Part shown: positions 50,769 to 59,604 of the stretch, one piece after another | Layout: every line of letters starts with the position of its first letter | How positions within the stretch are numbered: position 1 is the first letter of the stretch | Source of the DNA: Prosthecodimorpha hirschii | GTDB taxonomy: Bacteria > Pseudomonadota > Alphaproteobacteria > Rhizobiales > Ancalomicrobiaceae | Assembly (NCBI RefSeq): GCF_001305515.1 | Contig: NZ_LJYW01000001.1 | Span: 5,368,857-5,432,856, forward strand | Direction: 5' to 3' | Length of the DNA: 64,000 nucleotides | Position numbers and translations under genes: made by a program | Notes under the pieces: model-generated | What the model was told of the DNA's origin: nothing | The model's input: the letters and a program-made list of their open reading frames with translations, nothing else | Database searches by the model: none

Positions 50769-51801
50769 GCTCGTCGACGCCTACGGCGCCGGGATCACCA
50801 CGGTGCTGCTGCTCCTGGTGGCGATCTGGACCCTCGGCATGGTGATCGCCCCGCAGGCGACCATGCTCGACCAGTCCTTGTGGTCGCTCGAACGCGGCAC
50901 CGCCGACCTGACCGTCGAGATCGACCGCACCTACAACGAACTGTCGACCGCCAAATACGATTACGAGCACAGCAAGGACGCCGAGGCGCGGCTCGCGCTG
51001 GATATCCGCATCCAAGGCCTGACGCAGAAGATCGCCGAGCTGGAGCTCAAGGAAAAGCGGCCGGACAAGGTCTATGGCCTGCAGAACTATACGCGGATGA
51101 CCGACATCCACCTGCAGATCTTCATGAAGACCATCTTCTATGCCGTGATGGTCACGCTGCTGGCGCTGGTCGTGTGCTATCCGGTCGCCTATATGGCGGC
51201 GCTCGCCTCGTCGGGCCTGCGCGCGACGCTGCTGCTGCTCGCGCTGGTCATTCCCTACGCGCTGAACGAGCTTCTGCGCATCTACGCCTGGCTGATGATC
51301 CTCGACTACCAGGGCGTGATCAACGGCGTGCTGGAGTGGTTCGGGGTGACCGACCTGGCCGCGCGGCGCTGGATCCCGTTCCTGGAAAGCCCGGCGGCGG
51401 TGTTCATGGCCATGGTCTACACCTACGTCCTGTTCATGGTCTTCCCGATCTACAACACGCTGGAGACGCTCGACCGCAACCAGATCGAGGCCGCGCGCGA
51501 CCTCGGCGCCTCGGTCCCGCGCATCCACGCCCGGGTGATCATCCCGCATGCCAAGCCCGGTATCGCGGTCGGCTGCATCATGACCTTCATGCTGTCGGCC
51601 GGCTCCTATTCGGTGCCGCAGATCATGACGCGCGGGCAGGGCGGCGACTGGTTCAGCCAACTCGTCTACCGGCAGTTCTTCGAAGCCAACAACTGGAATA
51701 TCGGCGCGGCCTATGCCTTCTCGCTGCTGGCCGCCTGCATGGTCTTCGTGTTCCTGGTCATGACGGTGTTCGGCATCCGGCTGAAGGATATCGCGCGATG
51801 A
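50761..51801 (+). CDS. Polyamine-type ABC transporter permease (PotB/PotH-like) with a long periplasmic insertion
   Basis: 346 residues. First TM near the N-terminus, then ~75 charged residues (about 40-115; for example DLTVEIDRTYNELSTAKYDYE and LDIRIQGLTQKIAELELKEK) with coiled-coil character before the next membrane helix. The permease core follows, including EAARDLGASVPRIHARVIIPHAKPGI (EAA motif). Most PotB proteins are ~290 residues and lack this insertion. Overlaps the next gene (ATGA). Confidence 0.9.
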   Translation: MRKLVDAYGAGITTVLLLLVAIWTLGMVIAPQATMLDQSLWSLERGTADLTVEIDRTYNELSTAKYDYEHSKDAEARLALDIRIQGLTQKIAELELKEKRPDKVYGLQNYTRMTDIHLQIFMKTIFYAVMVTLLALVVCYPVAYMAALASSGLRATLLLLALVIPYALNELLRIYAWLMILDYQGVINGVLEWFGVTDLAARRWIPFLESPAAVFMAMVYTYVLFMVFPIYNTLETLDRNQIEAARDLGASVPRIHARVIIPHAKPGIAVGCIMTFMLSAGSYSVPQIMTRGQGGDWFSQLVYRQFFEANNWNIGAAYAFSLLAACMVFVFLVMTVFGIRLKDIAR

Positions 51802-52610
51802 CCCGGTCCGAAGGACGCGCCGCCCGCATCGTGCTCGACGTCTATATCGGGCTGTTCCTGGTCTATCTGTTCGCGCCGCTGGTGGTCATGTCGGTGGCGG
51901 CGTTCAACGCCTACCCGTATCCGTCGGTGACGCAGTGGCGCGGCTTCACGCTGGAGTGGTTTCCGGCGCTGTTCCGCGACGAGCGGCTGATGCGCGGCCT
52001 GTTCAATTCGATCGTGATCGCGCTCGGCGTGATCGCCTTGTCGATCCCGTTCGGCCTGGCCGGCGCCCTGGTCCTGCATCGGCTGCAGTCGCGCGCCGGC
52101 GGGCTGCTCTATGCCATCATGGTCTCGCCCGTGCTGATGCCGGGCCTGATCATCGGATTGTCGACGCTGATCTTCTGGCGCCATTTCAGCGTGCCGGGCG
52201 GGCTGTTCCTGGCGATGGTCGCCCAGGCGAGCTTCATCGCCTCCTACTGCATGCTGATGTTCCTGGCCCGGCTCGAACGCTTCGACCTGACGCTGGAGGA
52301 GGCCGCGCTCGATCTCGGGGCCTCCAAGTTCATGGTGATGCGGCGGATCCTGTTTCCCTACCTGCGTCCGACCGCGATCACCGCCTCGGCCATCGCCTTT
52401 CTGCAGTCCTTCGAGAACTACAACACCACCGTCTTCTCGATCGGCGGCGACTGGACGCTGGTGACCGAGGTCGGTTCGCGCCTGCGCTTCGGCCTGTCGC
52501 CGGTGGTCAATGTCGTCGGCGTGGTCTTCGTCGTGCTGACGGTCGCCGTCGCGACCCTCTATGTGCTGCTCAGCCGGCGCCACGTGGCTTCGGATGCGCG
52601 CGCGTCTTGA
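51798..52610 (+). CDS. Polyamine-type ABC transporter permease (PotC/PotI-like)
   Basis: 270 residues, about six membrane helices. EAA motif EAALDLGASKFMVMRRILFPYLRP. Forms the membrane channel with the preceding permease. Standard length and start. Confidence 0.93.
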   Translation: MTRSEGRAARIVLDVYIGLFLVYLFAPLVVMSVAAFNAYPYPSVTQWRGFTLEWFPALFRDERLMRGLFNSIVIALGVIALSIPFGLAGALVLHRLQSRAGGLLYAIMVSPVLMPGLIIGLSTLIFWRHFSVPGGLFLAMVAQASFIASYCMLMFLARLERFDLTLEEAALDLGASKFMVMRRILFPYLRPTAITASAIAFLQSFENYNTTVFSIGGDWTLVTEVGSRLRFGLSPVVNVVGVVFVVLTVAVATLYVLLSRRHVASDARAS

Positions 52611-53101
52611 CCGGCGGAGCGGCCTGCCCGGGCAGCGCCCGGACGGTACCCGGACGGGGATCGATCAACGCTTGTCCTGCCGCGAGTCATCGGTCCCGAC
52701 CGGCTTGCCCGTGCCGGTCATCGTGGCCAGCCGGTTCAACAATGCGGTCATCCGCTCCGGCATTGCGCTGGAATCGGCCGGCGGATAGATCGTTCGCATT
52801 CTCAAGCTTAGCTTTAGTTCTTCTGGCTTATTCATTGGCCACATGGTTCGGCTCCATCGTGAAACTTATCAATACAACACTCCGGAGCCAGGATGGTTTC
52901 CGCCCGCCCGCCGCAGCGGCGTCACGTCTGTGTGTACAACTTGTGGTGCGGCCGTCGGTATCGAAGGGGCGCTCTCGATCGGGCGCTCTCGATCGGGCGC
53001 CATTGATCGGGGAGGGATCATGGCGAACGGCCGGGAACCGGCGCGGCGGAGCTGCGTTGTCTGATCGACGGTAGTGGCGGGCGGCATTTCGAGGCGTCCG
53101 C
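52611..53101. other. Intergenic region between the transporter operon and the decarboxylase
   Basis: About 490 bases. The 52785-52880 part is AT-richer and could hold a promoter. At 52965-53000 the word GGGCGCTCTCGATC occurs twice. A 14-codon frame (MANGREPARRSCVV, 53020-53064) follows GGGAGGG and ends just before the strong terminator at 53102; it may be a small protein, leader or part of an sRNA. No larger gene seen. Confidence 0.4.
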
Positions 53102-53151
53102 AGGCCCGGCGCTCTCCCGCAAGGGATCGAGCGCCGGGCCTTTCTTCTTCT
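53102..53151 (+). terminator. Strong Rho-independent terminator
   Basis: Perfect 13-bp inverted repeat AGGCCCGGCGCTC (53102-53114) / GAGCGCCGGGCCT (53129-53141) followed by TTCTTCTTCT. The T-rich tail exists only for plus-strand transcription, so it ends the transporter operon or a short transcript from the preceding intergenic region. Confidence 0.8.
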
Positions 53152-53160
53152 GCGACCGGC

Positions 53161-54435
53161 TCAGACGGCTTCGGTGCCGCTGACCGGCTCGACGGTCGCC
53201 TCGCCCCAGGTCTCGACATTGGCGAAGCCTTCCAGACCGTCGCGATCGTCCTCGAAAGGATGTTCGACCTCGACGATGGTGTCCGGATAGAAGCCGTTGA
53301 AGCGGGTCCTGAGCGACAGCGAATAGGCGCCGATATGGCCGATCTCGATGAAGTCGCCGGTATCGACGGATTCGGGCAGCCAGAACGGCCGGGACAGGAT
53401 GTCGACCGAATCGCAGGTGACGCCGCAGATGCGGAAGTCGTCGAGCCGGTTCGGGTCGCCGGTGCGGCGCTTGCGGGCCGGATCGGGGATCAGGCGGGCC
53501 GGCAGCGTGATCTTGCCGGTCCAGCTGTCCGACAGCGATCCCCAGATGCCGTCGTTGATGTAGAGCCGCTTGCCGTCGCGCAGCAGCACCCGCACGATCA
53601 CCGACAGCGAGCGGGCGACGATGACCCGGCCCGGTTCGGCCACCAGCGGCAGATCGCCGAAGCCGTGGCGGCGCAGATCCGCGCCGATCTCGCCGATCAG
53701 CGAGACCGGATCGGGCACCGGGCGCTGCGCGCCGCGCGGATCGCGGCCGTAGGGGGCGGGGAAGCCGCCGCCGATGTCGAGCCCGACCAGCGCGACCCCG
53801 GCCTGCGCCCGCACCTGCGCGGCGACCTTCAGGGCCGCATCATAGGTCTCGACATCCTCGACCTGGCTGCCGACATGGAAGCACAGGCCGACGCGGAAGC
53901 CCTGGCGGTCGATCCGCTGCACGAGTTCCACCGCCTCGCGCGGGGCGGCGCCAAATTTCTTCGACAATTCGTAGGCGGCCGCGCCGCGGGTCTGCAGGCG
54001 GACGAACAGGCTGACCTCGCCCGGGTCGATGTCGAAGGCCTGCACGATGCGCTGGATCTTGTCGAACTCGACCGGATGGTCGAGCGACAGGGTGCGGATG
54101 CCGAAGCCTTCGAGCGCCAGGCGGATGTCGGCCTGCGCCTTGACCGGGTGCATGTAGAGCTGTTCGGCCTTCGGGGCGACGGCGGCGACCGCCTCGAACT
54201 CCGCCGGCGAGGCGACATCGAACGCGGTCACGCCGGCCGCCGCGATGGTCTCCAGGACCATCGGTTCGCCGTTGGTCTTGACCGCATAGGCGGTCTTGCC
54301 CGGAAAGGCCTTCAGGAAGGCCCGGGTATCGGCGTAGAGCACCGAAGGCCGGAAGCAGTAGACCGGGTGGTCCGGGCGCAAGGCCAGCGCCGCCTCCCGG
54401 CCGCTGGCAAACCGCTGCATCACCTGTCCGTTCAC
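53161..54435 (-). CDS. Type III PLP-dependent decarboxylase (ornithine/lysine decarboxylase-like)
   Basis: 424 residues. Alanine-racemase-fold decarboxylase: PLP Lys in TAYAVKTNGEP, the Gly-rich LDIGGGFPAPY, EPGRVIV, and the catalytic Cys in GVTCDSVDIL. Typical of the ODC/DAPDC family; ornithine decarboxylase (putrescine synthesis) is most likely given the neighbouring polyamine-type transporter, but lysine or carboxynorspermidine specificity is possible. Start MNGQVMQRF. Confidence 0.9.
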   Translation of the reverse strand: MNGQVMQRFASGREAALALRPDHPVYCFRPSVLYADTRAFLKAFPGKTAYAVKTNGEPMVLETIAAAGVTAFDVASPAEFEAVAAVAPKAEQLYMHPVKAQADIRLALEGFGIRTLSLDHPVEFDKIQRIVQAFDIDPGEVSLFVRLQTRGAAAYELSKKFGAAPREAVELVQRIDRQGFRVGLCFHVGSQVEDVETYDAALKVAAQVRAQAGVALVGLDIGGGFPAPYGRDPRGAQRPVPDPVSLIGEIGADLRRHGFGDLPLVAEPGRVIVARSLSVIVRVLLRDGKRLYINDGIWGSLSDSWTGKITLPARLIPDPARKRRTGDPNRLDDFRICGVTCDSVDILSRPFWLPESVDTGDFIEIGHIGAYSLSLRTRFNGFYPDTIVEVEHPFEDDRDGLEGFANVETWGEATVEPVSGTEAV

Positions 54436-54533
54436 GATCGATCTCTCCTGCGGGCCGCCCCGTGTCCGTCACGGCGGCTCGGTCCTGATGCGGGACGACG
54501 GTGACCGGAAGACGACGGTGCCGGCGGCCGCCG

Positions 54534-55331
54534 TCAGTCGTCGTGGTTCGGGTCGTGGCCGGGCAGGGGCTTGTCGGCGAGCGCCCCGAAGAAGGGCGAG
54601 TTGCGGAAGAAGGACTTGTCGCCGCCCATATAGGACATCAGGCCGGTGCCGCCGCGGACCGGCCCGCCCTTGCAGTATTTGCCGCTGCGCCGGTTGGCCA
54701 GATCGATGTGGAAATGGTCCTGATGGTGGATGTCGCCGTCCGGGCCGATCACGGTGTTGAAGATCAGGCAGGACCGGTCGCCGACCTCCTGCAGGAAGGT
54801 GACGGTGGCCAGATCCTGCGAGCGCCAGCCGTTCTTGACGCTGATGTCCTTGCCGTCGGCGAATTTGAAGCCGCCGACATCGAGCGCGTTCATGTAGGCG
54901 TGCTCGGACATCGAGCCCGAGGCGGCGCCGTTGATCCGGCGGCAGCTGTAGGAGGACAGCAGCTTGACCTCGACGACCGGCTGGCCGTGGGTCTGCATCG
55001 CGGCCGGCTCGACGACATTGTAGAGCCAATCGTCGAGGGCGGCGGTCATCGGGCAGTTGATGTTGGCGGTCGGGCGGATGCCGACCTGACCATCCAGGGC
55101 GCCAGAGACGCGGAACGGGTTGTCGGCGCCGCAATTGCCCGGGCCGTCCATCTCGCTCATCGGCTGGACATAGGCGGAGACTTTGACCCGCCCGGAGGCG
55201 AGACACTGTTTCTCGGCCGCACCCCGCCATGCCTGGCGGGCCGGCCCGAAGGATCCGAACAGGCCAGCGCAACCCGTGAGCAGGAGCGAGGCGCCGATCA
55301 GCAACGCAATACCAGGGGCTGAGCGCATCAT
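54534..55331 (-). CDS. Extensin-like family lipoprotein
   Basis: 265 residues. Start MMRSAPG; a longer upstream frame lacks support. Lipobox LLTGC. The extensin-like C-terminal domain has YSCRRINGAASGSMSEHAYMNALD, and HHQDHFHIDL (metal-binding D-peptidase-like HxH region). Found widely in Hyphomicrobiales, associated with the outer membrane or cell wall; enzymatic role proposed but unproven. Confidence 0.88.
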   Translation of the reverse strand: MMRSAPGIALLIGASLLLTGCAGLFGSFGPARQAWRGAAEKQCLASGRVKVSAYVQPMSEMDGPGNCGADNPFRVSGALDGQVGIRPTANINCPMTAALDDWLYNVVEPAAMQTHGQPVVEVKLLSSYSCRRINGAASGSMSEHAYMNALDVGGFKFADGKDISVKNGWRSQDLATVTFLQEVGDRSCLIFNTVIGPDGDIHHQDHFHIDLANRRSGKYCKGGPVRGGTGLMSYMGGDKSFFRNSPFFGALADKPLPGHDPNHDD

Positions 55332-55438
55332 GGATCGAAAATGACGCGCAATCCGGAAAGGATGCGTTAACGGCGATCGGATTCTCCGCGCCCGGCCGGC
55401 GGCGGCGCGGCCGGCCCGATTCGCGGCCGCGCGCGCAT

Positions 55439-55482
55439 GAAAACGCCCCCGGATCGGCCGTGCTGGCCGGGTCCGGAGGCGT
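55439..55482 (-). terminator. Terminator of the rpsF-rplI operon
   Basis: On the minus strand ACGCCTCCGGA...GGCC-agcac-GGCC...CCGGGGGCGT forms a long stem (55443-55482), followed by TTTT and located 62 bases after the rplI stop. Confidence 0.65.
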
Positions 55483-55544
55483 CTGATTGAGGCCGACAAC
55501 GGCCCGGCAGTCGGCAGCGGCACGAGGCCGCCGCCGATCCGGGA

Positions 55545-56099
55545 TCAGAGGTCGGAATAGCCTTCCTCGTCGGTGATCGGGCCGACTTCGCGCTCGTAGA
55601 CATCCTCCTCGCGGGCGAGGACTTCCTCACCGCGGCCCTGGCGCTCGGCTTCGTCCTGGCTGCGGGCGACGTTGACGACGACCTTGGCCTGGACCTCGGC
55701 ATGCAGGGCAACGACGATGTTGTGCAGGCCGATGGTCTTGATCGGCGTGTGCAGAACGACCTGCGAGCGGTCGACCGAGAAGCCGTCCTTGGTCAGCAGT
55801 TCGGCGATGTCGCGCGCGGAGACCGAGCCGTAGAGCTGGCCCATGTCGCCGGCCGAACGGATCACGATCGAGACGTGACCGTCGATCTTCTCGGCGATCG
55901 TCTGGGCTTCGCTCTTGAGTTCGAGGTTGCGGGCCTCGAGCTGGGCGCGCTGGCCCTCGAAGCGCTCCTTGTTGGCCTTGGTGGCGCGCAGCGCCTTGTG
56001 GCGCGGCAGCAGGAAGTTACGGGCATAGCCGTCCTTGACGCGGACGATGTCGCCCATCTGGCCGAGGCGGCCGACGCGTTCCAGCAGAATGACTTCCAT
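55545..56099 (-). CDS. rplI: 50S ribosomal protein L9
   Basis: 184 residues. [32 protein letters not shown] is the L9 signature; the C-terminal domain is followed by an acidic tail ([18 protein letters not shown]) longer than in E. coli L9, common in alphaproteobacteria. Last gene of the rpsF-rpsR-DUF2232-rplI operon. Confidence 0.97.
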   Translation of the reverse strand: MEVILLERVGRLGQMGDIVRVKDGYARNFLLPRHKALRATKANKERFEGQRAQLEARNLELKSEAQTIAEKIDGHVSIVIRSAGDMGQLYGSVSARDIAELLTKDGFSVDRSQVVLHTPIKTIGLHNIVVALHAEVQAKVVVNVARSQDEAERQGRGEEVLAREEDVYEREVGPITDEEGYSDL

Positions 56100-56128
56100 G
56101 GCTTCTCTCCTTCGAATGCGCGGGATTG

Positions 56129-57085
56129 TCAGGTCGCTGCGGGCGGGCCGTTGCGCCGCCGGTCGCGAAATTTGAACACGGGGTCCAGGAGCCCGATCAG
56201 GATCGGAACCAGGGCCGCGAAGGGAATCAGGAACAGGAGGCCGTAGACGGTCGCCAGCACGATCGGCCGGGGACCGGCGCCGCGCGTGACGTTGTGGATC
56301 ACGGCGAGGCCGATCAGCGTGTAGACGGCCGAGAGGGCGCCGAAGAAGGGGCCGGCGAAGAGGCCGATCGGATCCGGCAGCGCCGTTCCGGCGACCGCCA
56401 CCCCGTAGGCGACGCCGAGCCTGCCCGGCGCCCGAACGGCGGAGAGATCCTCCCACGGCCGCGCCAGCCGGTCGGAGCGCGCCACGACCTTGGCGCCGAG
56501 CCAGAGATTGAGCACCAGCACCACGGTCGAGACGATCGGGATGACCACCGGCAGCATGCGCAGCGTCAGCCGGGCGACCGGCTCGTACTGGACGCGCAGC
56601 GTCTCGATCGGGGTGGTATCGCCCGGCGCGCGCGACATTTCGGCGAACATGCCGGCGAGCCGCGGCAGCATCCCTTCCGGCGCGTAGCCGTAGACGCTGC
56701 CGATGATCACCGCCAGCACCGCCATGATCAGCGCCGAGGCGACCAGGACGCGGCCGAGCGGATACCATTCGACATGGTCGCCCTCGGTGCGGGCGAGGCC
56801 GATCAGGTGCGAGGCGACCACGGCCGGAAAGGCGATATTGGCCAGATAGGAGGCGGCCGAAAGCCCGGTCAGGCCGGCCGCCACGACGGCGCCGGCGACG
56901 ATCGAGGCCAGGATGCCGGCCCGCGTGCCCCAGCCGAGCGCCGCGATCACGATCGGCAGCGCCGACATCATGAACAGCGGCAGCGCCAGCGTCGTGCCGG
57001 CGATCACCGAGGCGAACAGCACCGCGGACGCCAGGCCGGAGCCGAGCGCCATCATCAGTGCATAGGGCGATGCGAGCATGGGCAT
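56129..57085 (-). CDS. DUF2232 (YybS-like) membrane protein
   Basis: 318 residues with about eight hydrophobic helices (for example [22 protein letters not shown] and [19 protein letters not shown]). In alphaproteobacteria this family is encoded between rpsR and rplI. Function unknown; S-component-like folds have been proposed. Start ATG 57085, with 57079 (MLASPYAL) also possible. Confidence 0.88.
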   Translation of the reverse strand: MPMLASPYALMMALGSGLASAVLFASVIAGTTLALPLFMMSALPIVIAALGWGTRAGILASIVAGAVVAAGLTGLSAASYLANIAFPAVVASHLIGLARTEGDHVEWYPLGRVLVASALIMAVLAVIIGSVYGYAPEGMLPRLAGMFAEMSRAPGDTTPIETLRVQYEPVARLTLRMLPVVIPIVSTVVLVLNLWLGAKVVARSDRLARPWEDLSAVRAPGRLGVAYGVAVAGTALPDPIGLFAGPFFGALSAVYTLIGLAVIHNVTRGAGPRPIVLATVYGLLFLIPFAALVPILIGLLDPVFKFRDRRRNGPPAAT

Positions 57086-57218
57086 CGTCCAGCTGTCCCG
57101 CCTTTCGAGCGGTTAGGAGCCGCAAGGACCCCAACCCGACAAATATGGCAGCCCGTTCGGTTCGGCCGGCTGCGGCGCGCGATCTTCCACGGGTCGGAAC
57201 GGAGGGACCGCCCGACGG

Positions 57219-57306
57219 CTTTCGAAGCCGGTTCCGGACCGCGCCGCGGAGGCGCCGGACCGGAACGGGCTTCGAAAGAGATGTGGCCCCGTCGCGACGG
57301 GGCCAC
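57219..57306 (-). terminator. Hairpins between rpsR and the DUF2232 gene
   Basis: Perfect palindrome GTGGCCCCGTCG/CGACGGGGCCAC (57283-57306), 26 bases after the rpsR stop. Next to it is a long imperfect hairpin CTTTCGAAGCC...GGCTTCGAAAG (57219-57279). They may cause partial termination or processing of the ribosomal mRNA. Confidence 0.55.
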
Positions 57307-57332
57307 CGATGGTCAGAGCCTTGCGGCTGCCG

Positions 57333-57581
57333 TCACTTGATGACGAAGGGCAGCAGGCCGAGGAAGCGGGCGCGCTTGATCGCCTGGGCGAGCTCGCGCT
57401 GCTTCTTGGTCGAGACCGCGGTGATGCGGCTCGGCACGATCTTGCCGCGCTCGGAGATGAAGCGCTGCAGCAGCTTCACGTCCTTGTAGTCGATCTTCGG
57501 GGCGTTGGCGCCGGAGAACGGGCAGGTCTTGCGCCGGCGGAAGAAGGGACGGCGGGTGGGCAACTGGTTGATGTCGACCAT
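57333..57581 (-). CDS. rpsR: 30S ribosomal protein S18
   Basis: 82 residues, typical S18 ([45 protein letters not shown]). Start overlaps the rpsF stop by one base. Partner of S6 in the small-subunit platform. Confidence 0.98.
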   Translation of the reverse strand: MVDINQLPTRRPFFRRRKTCPFSGANAPKIDYKDVKLLQRFISERGKIVPSRITAVSTKKQRELAQAIKRARFLGLLPFVIK

Positions 57582-58063
57582 CAGTCGTTCTCCTCGGCTT
57601 CGACAGCGGCGACGAATTCCTCACGGCGCGGCGCACGGTCGCGCGGCGGGCCGCGGCGGTCGCCACGATCACCGCGATCGCCACGGTCGCGGTCACGGCC
57701 GCCGGGGCGGTCGTCGCGATCGCCGCGACGGTCGTCGCGGTCGCGCTTCTGCATCATCGCCGAGAGGCCTTCCTCGTGCGCCTCGACCCGGATGGTCATG
57801 AAGCGGAGGATGTCCTCGTTGATGCGCATCTGACGCTCGAGCTCAACGACCGCCGCCGACGGGGCGTCGATGTTGAGGAGCGCATAGAAGGCCTTGCGGT
57901 TCTTCTTGATGCGATAGGCCAGGGACTTGAGGCCCCAGTTCTCGACCTTCGCGATCTTGCCGCCATTGGATTCGATGACGGACTTGAACTGCTCGATCAG
58001 GGCGTCGACCTGCTGGGGCGACGCGTCCTGGCGAGCCATAAAGACGTGCTCGTAGAGCGCCAT
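57581..58063 (-). CDS. rpsF: 30S ribosomal protein S6 with an Arg/Asp/Gly-rich tail
   Basis: 160 residues. S6 core [26 protein letters not shown] and [15 protein letters not shown], followed by ~50 residues rich in R, D and G ([14 protein letters not shown]). Tails of this kind occur in alphaproteobacterial S6. First gene of the ribosomal operon. Confidence 0.97.
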   Translation of the reverse strand: MALYEHVFMARQDASPQQVDALIEQFKSVIESNGGKIAKVENWGLKSLAYRIKKNRKAFYALLNIDAPSAAVVELERQMRINEDILRFMTIRVEAHEEGLSAMMQKRDRDDRRGDRDDRPGGRDRDRGDRGDRGDRRGPPRDRAPRREEFVAAVEAEEND

Positions 58064-58279
58064 GGATATTCAGACCTTTCCTCGTCGCCATCGGGCACCG
58101 GCGCCAAGCCTCCCGGAGCCCCCGGACGAGGACACACGGAAAGAAATTCAGCTGTCGGAGAGCGGAGACACCGGACGACGGAGCACGTCTATCGCTCCTG
58201 CCATGTGCGGGCCACGTTGCCGTGATACGCGCATGACCGTCCGTTCAGCCCCCGGCCGGGTGCCCGACGGAATGCGCGG

Positions 58280-58307
58280 GTTCTACAGAAACCCGGCCGG
58301 ATTGCAA
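58280..58307 (-). promoter_or_regulatory. Predicted promoter of the rpsF operon
   Basis: On the minus strand TTGCAA and TAGAAC are 16 bp apart, about 220 bp upstream of rpsF. The whole divergent region (58064-58448) also must contain the sulfotransferase promoter; no S6:S18 leader motif was recognised by eye. Confidence 0.35.
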
Positions 58308-58448
58308 GCGGCAATCGCGGTCTGCGTGCCGGTTCGATGGGCCTCGCCGCCCTTGCGATCCGGCGTCCGCCTGGACTACGGGTTCATTCGTCCTGTTGCC
58401 GATCGCAAGGTCATGGCATGGCAGCGGCGTCGGAGGGTCGGGTAGGCG

Positions 58449-59276
58449 ATGATCTCGAAACGGCAATGGTTGCGGTTCTGGGGGCGCGAGTTGCCGCTGC
58501 CGAAGGGGCAGCCGCGCATCCTGCGCAGCACCAATCTGCCACTGGTCGACCCGCACCTGAAGCTGATGGTGTTGTGGTCGCCGAAATCGGCCTGCACGAC
58601 GGTCTACACCTGGTTCGCCGGGATCACGGGCCGTCTGGAGGACGTCCTCGCCCACAGCACGTGGCCGCACGATCATCGCACCGCCGTCTATGAGGTCTCG
58701 CCGGAGACCAAGGCGGCGATCGCCCGCAACCTGTCGACCTATCGGATCGTCCGGGTGTTCCGGGACCCCTATTCCCGCTTCCTGTCCAGCTTTCGCCATT
58801 CCCTGATCTATGGTCTCAACGCTGCCGGTTCGATCGACTGGGCGCATGGACGGCTGCACCGGGTGCGCGGCTATTCGCTGTCCGACTTCCTGACCTACAT
58901 GGAACATGTCGGTGTCGTGTCCTGCGACCCGCATTTCCGGCAGCAATGGCACCCGATCGAGGAGCATCTCGATCCGGACACGGTGATCAACGTCTCGCGC
59001 CGGAACCTGTTCAAGGAATTGAACCGGGTCGAACGCCGGCTCGGACTCAAGGCGACCGACTTCTCGTCGATCTCCTGGCTGCATTCGCTCGAAGCGAGCC
59101 GGCGGCCTGCGCGCATCGCGTCGACCGGTGCCGACGACCAGACCCTGCTGACGATCCGCAATGCCAAGGGGGACGACCCTTGGCCGGACGAAGCCTCGCT
59201 GCTGACGCCCAAGGCGCGCGAGCGCATCGAGCAGCTCTATGCGCGGGACTTCGAGGCCTATCGCCGCTGGCTCTGA
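58449..59276 (+). CDS. Sulfotransferase family protein (Sulfotransfer_2)
   Basis: 275 residues. PAPS 5'-phosphosulfate loop VLWSPKSACTTVYTWF and 3'-phosphate motif VFRDPYSRFLSSFRHS. Members transfer sulfate from PAPS to carbohydrates or other substrates. Followed by a GT61-type glycosyltransferase, suggesting sulfated polysaccharide or glycoconjugate synthesis. Start MISKRQWLRF. Confidence 0.9.
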   Translation: MISKRQWLRFWGRELPLPKGQPRILRSTNLPLVDPHLKLMVLWSPKSACTTVYTWFAGITGRLEDVLAHSTWPHDHRTAVYEVSPETKAAIARNLSTYRIVRVFRDPYSRFLSSFRHSLIYGLNAAGSIDWAHGRLHRVRGYSLSDFLTYMEHVGVVSCDPHFRQQWHPIEEHLDPDTVINVSRRNLFKELNRVERRLGLKATDFSSISWLHSLEASRRPARIASTGADDQTLLTIRNAKGDDPWPDEASLLTPKARERIEQLYARDFEAYRRWL

Positions 59277-59604
59277 CGGCCCCGCCCGATGCCGCCGACA
59301 GGCCGCTGCGGGGCCGGTGCCGGCCCGTTCGGCGCGCAGCGACGCCGGCGGTTGGACCCGACGGGACGTCTCGGGACGCGGCCGGGGCGGGGCGGCCTTT
59401 GGGCGGCCTTTGGGCGGCCTCGGGGCCGCCTCGGGCGTGACGCGTCTGCAGGCGGGGCGTTGTGGCCGCCCAGGCACACCTGCCTCTTCGTCCCCGGCGG
59501 GACGCGCGTTCCGAACGCCGGATATTCCTGTTTGCACGCAAGATGTTCTATCATGACGGCCGGCTGTCAAGAATTGTGACGGCGGGACGGTCGGTGACGG
59601 ATCG
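59277..59604. other. Intergenic region between sulfotransferase and glycosyltransferase genes
   Basis: 328 bases. GC-rich first half with GGGCGGCCTTTGGGCGGCC-type direct repeats near 59395-59440; AT-richer toward 59540, possibly a promoter. No gene recognised; overlapping frames on both strands look like chance. Confidence 0.4.
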
